From assembly GCA_035606695.1 (NCBI GenBank), contig DATNEW010000028.1, positions 1 through 64,000 on the forward strand: a stretch of 64,000 bases of DNA, written 5' to 3'. The notes under the pieces are model-generated. The model was not told the origin of the DNA. It saw only the letters and a program-made list of their open reading frames with translations, and made no database searches. The position numbers and the translations under genes are program-made. The number at the start of each line of letters is the position of its first letter. Position 1 is the stretch's first letter. Source of the stretch: Gemmatimonadaceae bacterium. GTDB lineage: Bacteria > Gemmatimonadota > Gemmatimonadetes > Gemmatimonadales > Gemmatimonadaceae. Below are positions 55,501-63,737 of the stretch, piece by piece.

Positions 55501-55623
55501 GATTCGCTTCGCCGCATCGACCCGGCACGGGTCAATCTGTCCGTAGATCGGTACTCAGTGAAGGTGCGGAGCCTCGGATATCCGGAAATGACAAGGCGTT
55601 ACGATGTCTTGACAGCGGAGTGA
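52570..55623 (+). CDS. Degenerate GGDEF domain fused to a STAND-like ATPase and TPR region
   Basis: 1017 aa. The first 160 residues resemble a diguanylate cyclase fold, but the signature is LGDRL (85-89) in GRLGDRLIVVIPG, so no catalysis is expected. From about residue 180 an ATPase module follows. Its Walker A is GEAGLGTAT (211-219), with Thr in place of the invariant Lys; Walker B LVIVLDEMQWADG is intact. The last 450 residues are TPR repeats such as AYERALDLYESVG. It resembles the kinase-ATPase-TPR protein at 14973 but lacks a kinase. It is probably a ligand- or nucleotide-sensing scaffold. Confidence 0.88.
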   Translation: MSAATAFPPVPSVVPHFYRTSDEFVAAAQAAVAGAAPRQPVAVLVAEVDPSPAPAGVLPPAESAIGAVAEVLRHTLREDDMVGRLGDRLIVVIPGAAAEDGRAAGDRLCAAVRIHAFGEGLGQLTLSVGSASAPEHGHAFDAVSSAAGTALVRIQAQGRDGAAAAPLPHHEWLHRPLSIDRFAGRAQELGLLVRWLDEAASGQPRVVSVFGEAGLGTATLLRQLEGEVRLRGGLFVSVASPDLAVRKPYGVWQSFLRATHRFPTAPDKEWQELHHLESSLRSSETSGHTGSQYRLLGELTDYVRALAANRPLVIVLDEMQWADGTTWDALEHLLSQLDVDRMMICLAHRPDSAYEGSTYRQMLARHDFSREITLSRLTRDEVKQWLEAAFHRQQVAREFLAFLYRHTEGNPLFIAQLLRALGEEGAIWWNGSRWEWSPVSELRLPAGRRALLARRVARFSSSTQAVLGTAAIVGREFDVGLLVAAAAGSEPAVRLAISEAVNAGLLRATNDRKTGAYAFDHDEIAEVLVAAVPSHQVRQLHYRVAQALEKRRPDRLGEIALHYDAAEVHGEAYRAGQAAARAAESVYAHVAARDYLQIAARNSTTPGELAEIRIALAHIAETLGHHDEVEELCDLAIEWFEGQQDERRALTLRRMRERARMELGQPARITLDALVKLDDEAKRLGFGHERVALLMMTSQTYGRLGDQATAARIATECVAMAENIDDPALLGDALNRLGNSMASESPAQALAAYERALDLYESVGDVRGQARSYGNMGNAAQFEARLEEAQNAFARSISVAKAAGIPDLWGSAAVNLGVLLQKCGEYDRARELFGEALALFAAVKHSEFQLAALYNMAHVERELGLWESAGELYEATRPLAERIGQYEIQLGAIAGSGICALELGRLDTAQMAAREVESLIEDRPNWFQGREIAEALIIRTAAAAGRDRDALSRFDRAVALAEATDVYNAAWLTAICADSLRRIDPARVNLSVDRYSVKVRSLGYPEMTRRYDVLTAE

Positions 55624-55744
55624 TTTTCGACACAGAAGTTGCTTTCAGGCTGGCGTTAATTGGACGAAAGCCGTATCTTCGTGGGCAGCTTCCTCGTCGT
55701 TCGAGGTCGGACGAAGTTGTCCCCCCCTTCTTAGCTCCTTCCTA

Positions 55745-56455
55745 ATGCGCGTGACTTTCAGAAACCTGGCCGCGACCGCGGCAATTCTTGCGGCCGCTGC
55801 TTGTGGCGACTCCACGGTTGCTCCGAGCTCGGCGTCTTCAACGCTGCTGCCGACTGACCGTGCTCCGTCTTTCGATCTTTCGCTAGCTGGCAACTTCGGC
55901 AGCGATTTTACGCTGACGTCGAGGGGCGGCACGTTCTCGGTCGCCGGCGTATACACGGTCAATTTCCCGGCGAATTCCGTTTGCGATCCCGCGACCGCGA
56001 ACTACAGCGCTGGCCAGTGGGATGCACCGTGCGCGACGCTCGCCGCCGGACAATCGGTGAAGGTGCACGCGACTCTCGGACTCTCGTGGTCCGGCGTTTC
56101 CGTGGACTTCCAGCCGGAACTCCGGTTTTCGCCAAATGCGACCGTTACGATCGCGACCGACATCTACGCTCCGATCATCGTCGCGAATCGCAATTATTAC
56201 GCGGCACATCCGCAGGCACTTGGTCCGTTAGCGATGGCGTACTCGTCGACGCTCGGCGGCGCTCGCGTCGCGGACTATGTCACCGATCCCACGGCGATCA
56301 CTCACATCAGTCTGATGACGGGCCGCGTGTGGCGGAGAATCAAGCACTTCAGCGGATATAACATTTTCACTGGCGAACAGTGCACGCCGACGCAGTACAA
56401 CAGTGACTGGTGCGTCGATGTCAGTGGTCAACAGGACCAGCTTACCGGCCCGTGA
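55745..56455 (+). CDS. Lipoprotein of unknown function
   Basis: 236 aa. A lipoprotein signal (RNLAATAAILAAAACGDST) is followed by a beta-rich part with GTFSVAGVYTVNFPANSVCDP and a Cys pair. Later YYAAHPQALGPLAMAYSST and EQCTPTQYNSDWCVD. Four Cys could form two disulfides. No family recognised. A strong terminator follows, so it is a single transcription unit; no ribosome binding site is evident upstream of ATG 55745. Confidence 0.72.
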   Translation: MRVTFRNLAATAAILAAAACGDSTVAPSSASSTLLPTDRAPSFDLSLAGNFGSDFTLTSRGGTFSVAGVYTVNFPANSVCDPATANYSAGQWDAPCATLAAGQSVKVHATLGLSWSGVSVDFQPELRFSPNATVTIATDIYAPIIVANRNYYAAHPQALGPLAMAYSSTLGGARVADYVTDPTAITHISLMTGRVWRRIKHFSGYNIFTGEQCTPTQYNSDWCVDVSGQQDQLTGP

Positions 56456-56475
56456 CCCCGTCATGGAATACCCGA

Positions 56476-56508
56476 GGCCCCGGCGGTTATCCGCCGGGGC
56501 CTTTTTTT
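56476..56508 (+). terminator. Rho-independent terminator
   Basis: GGCCCCGGCGG pairs with CCGCCGGGGCC around TTAT, followed by seven T. It ends the lipoprotein gene transcript 20 bp after its stop. Confidence 0.9.
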
Positions 56509-56575
56509 GTATGGGTGCTTGTCGTTCTCGCGCTCCATCGCCAATGTCGTTCGCCGCGAATTGCGGTCTAGGTAC

Positions 56576-58048
56576 ATGAGGAGCTTCGTCGTGTTTCGCC
56601 GTGACGGTCGTTGTTGGCCTGTTGCTGTCTTACTCATCGCAGCAGTCGGGACCCCGGCTGCGTCGCAGCAGCAACGCTCCCGCGTCTCACTAGCGACAAC
56701 GCGGCTCGTTCTCGGCAATGGCCTAACCGTTCTTCTGAATGAAGATCGGTCCGCGCCCGTCGCAGCCGTCGACGTCTGGTATCGCGTCGGTTCGGCGGAT
56801 GAGAATCCGGGTCAGGCTGGATTCGCCCACGCCTGTGAACATCTGATGGGACTCTCCTCGCCGAACGGGTCGGATGCGGCGTCAACGTTTCTCAGATCGA
56901 TAGGTGCGGTTTCAGGCGGACGCCGTGGGGCGTGGGCGACCACTGCGGCGGAGTATACGCAGTACTACGAAACGATACCGAGCGACAAGCTCGAGACTGT
57001 GCTGGCTTTTGAAGCGGCTCGGATGGCCGCTCCGTTCGCGCGCGTTGACTCTCAACATTTCAATTCGATTCGTTCGGTCATCCGCCAGGAGCGAACCCTG
57101 CGGGTCGACAACGTGCCGTTTGGCGAGTCGGTCGACATTACGCGCGAGGCCATTTTTCCAAAGGATGATCCGCTGCACTCGCCACCGCTCGCTCCACTCG
57201 CGGATCTCGACACGGCGCGGCTGGAGACAGTGGTCGACTTTTGTGCGGAGTACTATCGCCCAAACAACGCCATTGTCGCGATAAGCGGCGACTTCGCGAC
57301 GGACTCGGTTGCTCGCCTTCTTCGGCGGTACTTCGAGCCAATTCCTCGCGCGCAAATCCGAGCGCGTCGCCTGTCGTCGGCGACCCAGCTTCGCGGTGAG
57401 CGACGCCTGGTCATTCAGGGCCCGCGCGCCAACACGAGCCGACTTCGCTTTGCGTGGCGAGCGGTTGGTTTCTCGAGTCCGCAAAAGATGCCGCTGTACG
57501 CGCTCGCCGGCGTCATGAGCGGCGATAAGTATGGTTTCAGCCGATTCGGCCGTCTGGCCGAGGCGCTTATGCGCAAAGAACCGCTCGCGACGTTCGTTCA
57601 CGCGGAATTGTACGATTTCCAATCCGAAGGAATGTTCGTCATCGATGTCACGGCACGTCCCGGTGCGTCCCTCAGTCGGATCGAACGCGTCGTCGATAGC
57701 GTCATCGCGGATTTGGCGGCAACTCCAATTCGGCCCTCTGAATTGGAGGCATTCGCGAACCTCAACAGCGTAACGGCAGTCACTGCCCTGCAACCCAGAT
57801 CGGCGAGGACTGATACTTTGGCGCAGAGCGAGATGTGGACACATGACCCGCAGACGTATTCGAAGCAAATCGCTCGAGCGTTCTCGATCGCTCCGGCTGA
57901 CGTTCAAAAAGCAGCGCGTCAGTTCCTCGGGCCTTCGCGTGTAGTCGTCAGCATGGTTCCCGCCGGAAAGCTGGCGGATATCAGCAAGCCAGAGTTGCCC
58001 TATGACGATGTCACGCCGGTTGCGCATGGCCGAACGAGGCCGCAATGA
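56576..58048 (+). CDS. M16 family zinc peptidase, active subunit
   Basis: 490 aa. Signal-like start (VAVLLIAAVGTPAASQ). The zinc motif HxxEH reads HACEH in AGFAHACEHLM, and a downstream Glu in the RMAAPF/QERTL region is the third ligand. The other blocks (VWYRVGSADENPGQ, ISGDFATDSVARLL) are as in PqqL/zinc-peptidase pairs. It probably cuts peptides in the periplasm as a heterodimer with the following gene, whose ATG overlaps its stop (ATGA). ATG at 56576 starts it. Confidence 0.92.
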   Translation: MRSFVVFRRDGRCWPVAVLLIAAVGTPAASQQQRSRVSLATTRLVLGNGLTVLLNEDRSAPVAAVDVWYRVGSADENPGQAGFAHACEHLMGLSSPNGSDAASTFLRSIGAVSGGRRGAWATTAAEYTQYYETIPSDKLETVLAFEAARMAAPFARVDSQHFNSIRSVIRQERTLRVDNVPFGESVDITREAIFPKDDPLHSPPLAPLADLDTARLETVVDFCAEYYRPNNAIVAISGDFATDSVARLLRRYFEPIPRAQIRARRLSSATQLRGERRLVIQGPRANTSRLRFAWRAVGFSSPQKMPLYALAGVMSGDKYGFSRFGRLAEALMRKEPLATFVHAELYDFQSEGMFVIDVTARPGASLSRIERVVDSVIADLAATPIRPSELEAFANLNSVTAVTALQPRSARTDTLAQSEMWTHDPQTYSKQIARAFSIAPADVQKAARQFLGPSRVVVSMVPAGKLADISKPELPYDDVTPVAHGRTRPQ

Positions 58049-59469
58049 GCTGGCCGATGCGGGCGTGGGTGTTCGGCATGTCAGTCTGGGCCGGAACCGC
58101 GCGCGCACCCGTCGTTCGTGCCCAGTCGCCGACCACGGTCGGACCACGAGTGATCTCTGATTTCGCGGTACCGGTCGTCCACGCGACGACTTTGCAAAAC
58201 GGTGTCCGCGTTCTCGCGGTCGAGAACCACTCGCTTCCAATCGTATCCGTGCGGGTGATGCTCGGAGTCGACTCACTCGATGACCCAACCGGAAAGGAGG
58301 GTCTAAGTGAGCTGATGACGTCTACCATGGCCGATGCGACAGACAAGGTTCCCGAGCAGGAACTGAGCGACAGCGAGGCGATGCTCGGCACGCACATTTC
58401 GCCAACGCGTTTTACGACCACGACGAACAATTTCCGTGCGGCGATCCTCCTCCTCGGCCAGATCATAGAACGTCCGTCATTTCCAGAGGATGGAGTTGCG
58501 CGCGCGAAGTCCGCAATAGCGCAACGCGTGCAAAGCCAGTATGCCGCGACGGCACCCGTACGTGTCTTCTTCAGCATCTTGCTCGCACCTGGCAATCCTG
58601 CGCGCCGCACGGCGACACCCGCGAGCGTGGATGCATTGACGCGCGCTGACGTCGTCTCATTCTACAAGACGGCAATTCGGCCCTCACGCACGACCGTCAT
58701 CATTGTCGGCGACGTCATGCCGACGCAGGCATTCGCGTTCGCGAAATCCGCGTTCGGCAAATGGATCGTGACATCGGCTATGGAGACTCGCCCGTCGGAA
58801 TTTCCCGTGAATGCCGCGACACCCACGACCATCTACCTGGTCGATGTTCCCGGACGATTGCGAACGTCCATCCTGGTGGGCCAACTCGGCCCGCAACGAG
58901 ACACGGCAGTGATGCCGGCGGTAGATGTCCTTGCCGATATTCTCGGACAGGTAGGCGGGAGCCGGCTCCAGGTCGAGTTGCGCGACAGGCGCGGCTTCAT
59001 GTACGCCGGGATTCCGTACGGAGTCGATTGGCGTCCAACCCCACAACGCTCAATCCAGGCCGGTTCGGCATCTGTCGATGCGGTGAAGGTCGATAGCGCA
59101 TTGATTGCGTGGCTAGGCGCACTGCGCGACGTTCGCGGGCCGTCTCCTGTTACGGCGAAGGAACTCGATTTTGCCGAAGGAGTTGCGGTAGCGTCGCTGC
59201 CGACGAGGTTCGAAACCACAGACTCAGTCGCGTCGCAGGTCGCCGAGGCCGTTCGTTACGGGGGTGAACTGCGTGATCTCGAACAGTACGTTCGCGCAGT
59301 CAGAGGCCTATCGCCCGAAAAGGTTACTCGTGCCGCGGAGCGCTACATCGACCCCGGCCACCTCACCATCGTCGTCGCGGGCGACCGCAAAACTCTCGAG
59401 CCTTTACTGCGTCGGGCCGACATCGCTCCCATCGTCATCGTCGACGAGAACGGCAACCCAAAACCTTAG
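58045..59469 (+). CDS. M16 family peptidase-like protein, non-catalytic partner
   Basis: 474 aa. Same fold as the preceding peptidase, but the zinc motif position reads GLSELM, with no HxxEH, so it is the structural partner. It keeps the C-terminal blocks VIIVGDVMPTQAF and QVGGSRLQVELRDRRGFMYAGI. Signal-like N-terminus (VFGMSVWAGTARAPVVRA). The pair is coupled by ATGA. Confidence 0.9.
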   Translation: MSWPMRAWVFGMSVWAGTARAPVVRAQSPTTVGPRVISDFAVPVVHATTLQNGVRVLAVENHSLPIVSVRVMLGVDSLDDPTGKEGLSELMTSTMADATDKVPEQELSDSEAMLGTHISPTRFTTTTNNFRAAILLLGQIIERPSFPEDGVARAKSAIAQRVQSQYAATAPVRVFFSILLAPGNPARRTATPASVDALTRADVVSFYKTAIRPSRTTVIIVGDVMPTQAFAFAKSAFGKWIVTSAMETRPSEFPVNAATPTTIYLVDVPGRLRTSILVGQLGPQRDTAVMPAVDVLADILGQVGGSRLQVELRDRRGFMYAGIPYGVDWRPTPQRSIQAGSASVDAVKVDSALIAWLGALRDVRGPSPVTAKELDFAEGVAVASLPTRFETTDSVASQVAEAVRYGGELRDLEQYVRAVRGLSPEKVTRAAERYIDPGHLTIVVAGDRKTLEPLLRRADIAPIVIVDENGNPKP

Positions 59470-59479
59470 GCGGCGCGCC

Positions 59480-60199
59480 TTACCCTTGCTCGGCGCTCCC
59501 CGACGTCTTGAGCACATACCCGACTCCGCGCACGGTCTGCAACAGCGGCTCTTCCCCTTCCGCATCGAGCTTCTTCCGCAGATAAGCGACGTACACATCG
59601 ACGATGTTCGTGTCCTCGCCATTCACGGGCGTCTGCCGCCACACCTGCTTCGCGATCAGCGCCCTCGACAGCGGCCGGCCCGCGTTCCGCATGAAGAACT
59701 CGAGCAGCGAAAACTCACGCTGCGTCAGGCCCAGCTGACGGCCACCGCGCGAGACCTCGCGCGTCAGCTGATCCAACACCAAATCTCCGACACACAACCT
59801 TGGTACCCGGCCACTGGTGGCCGAGCGCCGCAAGAGCGCGCGTACTCGCGCCACCAACTCGTCAGTATCGAATGGTTTGGTGAGATAATCGTCGGCGCCT
59901 GCGTCCAGGCCGGTGATGCGATCCGCAACCTCGCCGCGCCCCGTCAACATCAATGTCGGCGCGTTGACGCCTTTGCGGCGCAGCTCCTGGACGACCTCGA
60001 AGCCGTTGCGACGCGGCAGGCCGACGTCCAGGATCAGAAGATCCGGCTCGTTCTCGAGCGCGCTCGACAGCCCCGACTCGCCATCCTTGGCCGAGCTGAC
60101 GTCGTATCCACTCTCGCCTAGCACGCGCTCGAGGAGGGCAACGAGGTCGGGACTGTCTTCGACGACCAGGATCGTGGCGAGGTGCGTGGCGGCCTGCAT
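59480..60199 (-). CDS. OmpR/PhoB-type response regulator
   Basis: 239 aa. The receiver domain has VVEDSPDLVALLE, phospho-Asp in LLILDVGLPRRNGF, Lys in LTKPFDTDEL. A winged helix follows (LTQREFSLLEFFMRNAGRPLSRALIAKQVW, TVRGVGYVLKT). No histidine kinase gene is adjacent. ATG 60199 starts near the first strand; ATG at 60235 is the alternative. An AT-rich TATGTT lies about 8 nt before 60199, so it may be leaderless. Confidence 0.95.
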   Translation of the reverse strand: MQAATHLATILVVEDSPDLVALLERVLGESGYDVSSAKDGESGLSSALENEPDLLILDVGLPRRNGFEVVQELRRKGVNAPTLMLTGRGEVADRITGLDAGADDYLTKPFDTDELVARVRALLRRSATSGRVPRLCVGDLVLDQLTREVSRGGRQLGLTQREFSLLEFFMRNAGRPLSRALIAKQVWRQTPVNGEDTNIVDVYVAYLRKKLDAEGEEPLLQTVRGVGYVLKTSGSAEQG

Positions 60200-60349
60200 C
60201 GGGTCAAAACATACGGGCTGGGCGGAGACGGGCAAGACTGGCGCGTGAACGTGCGACGTTTTGCGACATCGTTCCCCGCTCGCCCCCTCTTGGCGCGATG
60301 CTGGACCGCGGGCCTTGAGTCCTCTCGATCACATCGCTTGCTTTTGTGC

Positions 60350-60817
60350 GTGCAAGCCCTGCCCGTTTCCACCTCCCCGACCTCCAGCATCGTCGTCGGC
60401 ACGGTGGCTTCCGCCGCGACCACGGGCGCGCTCATCGCGGCCGGCCGCCGATTGGGCAGCGCCGGCATTCCCTTCGCCGAGATCAGCTCCGCGCTCTTTC
60501 ATCGAACGCCGAGTGGGGGCGAGGTCGGCCTCGTGTTCAGCGGCGTCGTGCTGCACGTCGCGGTGACGATGTTGTGGAGCGCCGCGTTCGTGTGGCTCGT
60601 GAGGCGCGCGCGATGGCGCCGAATCTTCGCCGCCGTGGTCGTGGCATGCGCGTCGCTCGTGTTGTCGTGGCTCATCGCGTGGTCCACGGGCCGCGGCGTC
60701 GCGACGGTCCTGCCGCTGGGCGATCGGATCGTGGTTTCGGTCGTCCTGGCGATATCGCTCGTAGTGGGCATGCGCTTTGCCTTTTTCCCTGGCGAAATGC
60801 CCGAATTGCCTGAGTAA
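60350..60817 (+). CDS. Small membrane protein of unknown function
   Basis: About 155 aa. Four hydrophobic segments (IVVGTVASAATTGALIAAG, LVFSGVVLHVAVTMLWSAAFVWLV, IFAAVVVACASLVLSWLIAW, IVVSVVLAISLVVGMRFAFF). The frame is open further upstream, but that part would overlap the regulator gene on the other strand; GTG at 60350 is a reasonable start. No family recognised. Confidence 0.6.
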   Translation: MQALPVSTSPTSSIVVGTVASAATTGALIAAGRRLGSAGIPFAEISSALFHRTPSGGEVGLVFSGVVLHVAVTMLWSAAFVWLVRRARWRRIFAAVVVACASLVLSWLIAWSTGRGVATVLPLGDRIVVSVVLAISLVVGMRFAFFPGEMPELPE

Positions 60818-60866
60818 ACAGGCTCAAAAGTCTCCTGCGTGCGCGCGCTCCGATCGCGCTCGATGG

Positions 60867-60902
60867 CTCGTACAGCGACTGGTACAGCGACTCGTACAGC
60901 GA
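60867..60902. repeat. Three tandem 12-bp units
   Basis: Three copies of CT(C/G)GTACAGCGA in a row, in the gap between the membrane protein gene and the unknown gene at 61098. Confidence 0.75.
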
Positions 60903-61086
60903 TCTGAGCGTCATGTGACCGAAGCCACTGCACGACGGTTAAACAAGGAACATCGTGGAGCGTTGCGGGTCGAATCCTGTTGACGCTTCAGGGTGCGCAT
61001 CGTTGGCCGAAACTTCGATGCGTCCGGAATCGTCGAGGTAGTAGGGATGGTCGAGCAGGACCCGCAGGACCAGCAGTACCACATAC

Positions 61087-61092
61087 AGGAGG
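61087..61092 (+). promoter_or_regulatory. Consensus Shine-Dalgarno that fixes the start at 61098
   Basis: A perfect AGGAGG 5 bp before ATG 61098. The open frame extends upstream to GTG 60993, but that start has no such site, so 61098 is the likely start. Confidence 0.7.
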
Positions 61093-61097
61093 GGGGC

Positions 61098-61640
61098 ATG
61101 GACATCCTCGTGATGCTCGAGGAGAACCCCGATCACTCGCCGGTGCTGGCGCATGTGAACTCCGTCCCGTCGCCGTTGCATTCACACGAGCGGCCGTCGC
61201 GAGACATCGTGACGTTGTACGGGGAACCAAATCCGGAGGCGCTTGCGTTGGCGCTTGCGGCAGCCGTCGAGTCACACCGATCGAATGACGGCAACAGAAC
61301 CGAGGCCATTCGGCATCTCGGCATCTGGCCGGAGCGTGGGGCCGTAGGGGACGCTGCCTGGAGAGATTCAGCAGGGCAGCTCGTAACGACCGATCTCGAG
61401 ATCTCCCTCGAGACGTTGCATTCCACGGCGAATCAGTTGCTGTCGGAATGCGGACAGTTGATCCGGCGGCTGGTCGCAGGCCTGTCGATGCCGGATTGGC
61501 CGGACGGAGCTCGGCGAGCCATCAGTATTTCGATTTCGCCGATCGTTGGACTGACTGGACCGGTGTTCGCGCCGCTCGAAAGTGTCATCGAGCGCATGAG
61601 AGAGGCTGATGGACTGGCCTTCGAAACCGAAGGAGATTGA
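61098..61640 (+). CDS. Protein of unknown function upstream of the RiPP genes
   Basis: 180 aa. Soluble with no signal peptide: MDILVMLEENPDHSP, GEPNPEALALALAAAVESH, ISLETLHSTANQLLSECGQLIRRLVAGLSMP and ISISISPIVGLTGPVFAPLESVIERM. It ends with acidic residues. No family recognised and it does not look like a precursor peptide (no short leader/core layout). A perfect AGGAGG sets the start. A terminator follows, so it is not in the YcaO transcript. Confidence 0.65.
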   Translation: MDILVMLEENPDHSPVLAHVNSVPSPLHSHERPSRDIVTLYGEPNPEALALALAAAVESHRSNDGNRTEAIRHLGIWPERGAVGDAAWRDSAGQLVTTDLEISLETLHSTANQLLSECGQLIRRLVAGLSMPDWPDGARRAISISISPIVGLTGPVFAPLESVIERMREADGLAFETEGD

Positions 61641-61677
61641 GAACGGAACCTGACTTGTCAGAGTAGGGACGTAGGAA

Positions 61678-61710
61678 GCGGGGCGACTTTGGTCGCCCCG
61701 CTTTTTTTTT
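61678..61710 (+). terminator. Rho-independent terminator before the YcaO gene
   Basis: GCGGGGCGAC pairs with GTCGCCCCGC around TTTG, followed by nine T. It separates the unknown gene at 61098 from the YcaO-TfuA-PqqD series. Confidence 0.92.
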
Positions 61711-61759
61711 CACACAATTCATACGCGGCGTTTCGACGCCCTGACGAGGGCCGCGGATC

Positions 61760-63031
61760 TTGCGGCGGCCCGGTTCCGAGCCGATTTTAGCCCTCCCGCC
61801 AACGGACGCCGTCGCCCGCGTGCACCGTCTCCATTCCAGCCTCAGATCCGTCGCACCCGACGAAGCCCTGGCGCGCGCACGACACATGGGCGCACGACTG
61901 GGCGTCTCTCGCGTGACGGACACCACGCGGCTCGATCGCATCGGCATTCCGGTGTTTGCCGGCATTCGTCCCGATGCGGCCGACCATTCGCTGTGCGTGA
62001 GTGCCGGCAAAGGCGTGCGGCCGATCGAAGCGCAGATCGGTGCTTATATGGAAGCGGTGGAGCTCGCGGTCGCGGAACGATGTGCGTTGCGAGACGCCAT
62101 TCAGCCCATCGATCCGCGCGACGTGTTGTCGCGAAGCTCGATGTCGGGACTCATCGATCTCTGTCCGTTGCGCGGAGTGCGGCACAATACAGCCGATTCC
62201 GTCGACTGCGTCGACGCGGAAGAACTCCTCTCGGGCGCCACCGTATCTGTTCCCGCGGAGCTCGTGTTCTTTCCGTATTTGCCCTCCCAAGGCCGGCTGT
62301 TCGGGAACACGACCAACGGGCTTGCGTCAGGCAGCACGGTCGCCGAAGCGACATTGCACGCGCTGCTCGAAGTGGTCGAGCGTGACGCGGTATCGTTCAT
62401 GAACGTACGATCCGGCGTCCGCGGCGTTCGTCTGGACACGCTGCCCTCGACGGTCCGCGCGTTGCTCGGCGCGATCGAGTCGGCGGATTGCGAGATCGCT
62501 GTGCGTGAATTGCCCAGCGAGTTCGGGCTGCCGACGTTTCACGCCGCCGTGTTCGACCGCGCGCGCATCGCGAGTCTGACCGTGGCGGCTGGCTACGGCT
62601 GCCACGCCGATCCCGAAATCGCGCTGGTGCGCGCCGTGACCGAAGCATGTCAGAGCCGGCTGACCGCGATTCACGGCGGACGCGACGATCTCGATCGATG
62701 CGAGGCGCGCGTCGACGCACGTCCCGCGGGCGAACATGACCGGATCGCGGAGGAACAATTCCGGCGCATGGCCGCGTGGCCGGACGTCGCGTCGTTCGAG
62801 ACCGTGCGGGCATCCGTCAACGTTGGCGGCAGCGTCGATGCGGCACTCGCGCAAATCCTCGCGCATCTTCAAGCGCGCGGCGTCAACCAGGTGTGCCGCG
62901 TCGCCCTTACTCTCGACGCCGACGAGATGAGCGTCGTACGCGTCATCGTGCCGACGCTCGAGTGTTTCAATCGGGACGTCGCGCGTGTCGGTCCACGTCT
63001 GCTGCGAGCGATGCATGCCCGCGTCGCGTAA
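61760..63031 (+). CDS. YcaO-domain protein (RiPP azoline- or thioamide-forming enzyme)
   Basis: 423 aa. The YcaO fold is shown by the N-terminal HSSLRSVAPDEALARARHMGARLGVSRVTD and by the ATP/Mg-binding blocks AYMEAVELAVAE, ATLHALLEVVERDAVSF and RAVTEACQSRLTAIHG. YcaO proteins use ATP to activate the peptide backbone. With a TfuA partner they are known to form thioamides, as in thioviridamide-type clusters and archaeal McrA. TTG at 61760 is used here; GTG at 61820 is the alternative. No signal peptide. The next gene overlaps it by 17 bp. The true start and the peptide substrate are not visible. Confidence 0.93.
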   Translation: MRRPGSEPILALPPTDAVARVHRLHSSLRSVAPDEALARARHMGARLGVSRVTDTTRLDRIGIPVFAGIRPDAADHSLCVSAGKGVRPIEAQIGAYMEAVELAVAERCALRDAIQPIDPRDVLSRSSMSGLIDLCPLRGVRHNTADSVDCVDAEELLSGATVSVPAELVFFPYLPSQGRLFGNTTNGLASGSTVAEATLHALLEVVERDAVSFMNVRSGVRGVRLDTLPSTVRALLGAIESADCEIAVRELPSEFGLPTFHAAVFDRARIASLTVAAGYGCHADPEIALVRAVTEACQSRLTAIHGGRDDLDRCEARVDARPAGEHDRIAEEQFRRMAAWPDVASFETVRASVNVGGSVDAALAQILAHLQARGVNQVCRVALTLDADEMSVVRVIVPTLECFNRDVARVGPRLLRAMHARVA

Positions 63032-63737
63032 CGTCGCGTTCGTCGGCCCCACCTATGCGCCGATCGCCGACACAAGTCTCATCGAGCGCGCGGGGTTCGA
63101 GCCATGCGCGCCCGCGCGCCGCGGCGACATGGATGCGCTCGACGGTGAGCCCGGGGTGGCGGTCCTCGTGGACGGACGTTTCAACCATGCGCTCGCCGTC
63201 GGGCATGCGGAGCTGCGACGCGCGGTTGAGCGCGGATGGTCGGTCTGGGGTCTCTCGTCGATGGGCGCCATTCGCGCGTATGAATTGCGCAACCTCGGCG
63301 TTCGCGGCTTCGGTAACGTCTACGCGCACTTTCTCGCGGCGGACGACTTTCAAGACGACGAAGTGGCGCTGATGCACGCGCCCACTGCACCGTATGAAAC
63401 ATTCAGCGAGCCGCTCATACATATCCGGTACTGTCTCGCGGAGATGGTTCGTTTGGGTGAGATCGACTCCGGTGTCGCGCGACGCACGGCGGGGTATCTC
63501 AAGTCGCAATGGTTCGCGGCGCGCACACTCGACGGATTCGTGGCGGCGCTCACCACCTTCGGAGGCGACGTCGCCGCGAACTCGGCACGCGCGCACGTCG
63601 CACGCTTCGATCAATTTCGCGTCAAGACGAAGGACCTGATCGCATTCTTCGCGGAACAGCCGTGGCGCTCGACGTCGTACATCGCGACGCCGGCGCCGGC
63701 GCCGTTCTTGGACAGTCTCACCGAGGACGCTGCATGA
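63015..63737 (+). CDS. TfuA-like protein, YcaO partner
   Basis: 240 aa. After ATG 63015, VAFVGPTYAP is followed by the TfuA core VAVLVDGRFNHALAVGHAELRRAVERGWSVWGLSSMGAIRAYEL, with the family's SSMGA-RA-EL motif. TfuA acts with YcaO to put sulfur into backbone amides. It overlaps the YcaO gene by 17 bp and its stop overlaps the next ATG (ATGA). The C-terminal 80 residues are less typical. Confidence 0.92.
   Translation: MPASRNVAFVGPTYAPIADTSLIERAGFEPCAPARRGDMDALDGEPGVAVLVDGRFNHALAVGHAELRRAVERGWSVWGLSSMGAIRAYELRNLGVRGFGNVYAHFLAADDFQDDEVALMHAPTAPYETFSEPLIHIRYCLAEMVRLGEIDSGVARRTAGYLKSQWFAARTLDGFVAALTTFGGDVAANSARAHVARFDQFRVKTKDLIAFFAEQPWRSTSYIATPAPAPFLDSLTEDAA

Noticed and set aside
60955-60985. 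T-arm-like sequence (GCGGGTCGAATCCTG) suggesting a tRNA or attachment site
   Set aside because: No matching anticodon or acceptor stems are found around it, and the T-loop is one base short, so no tRNA is reported.
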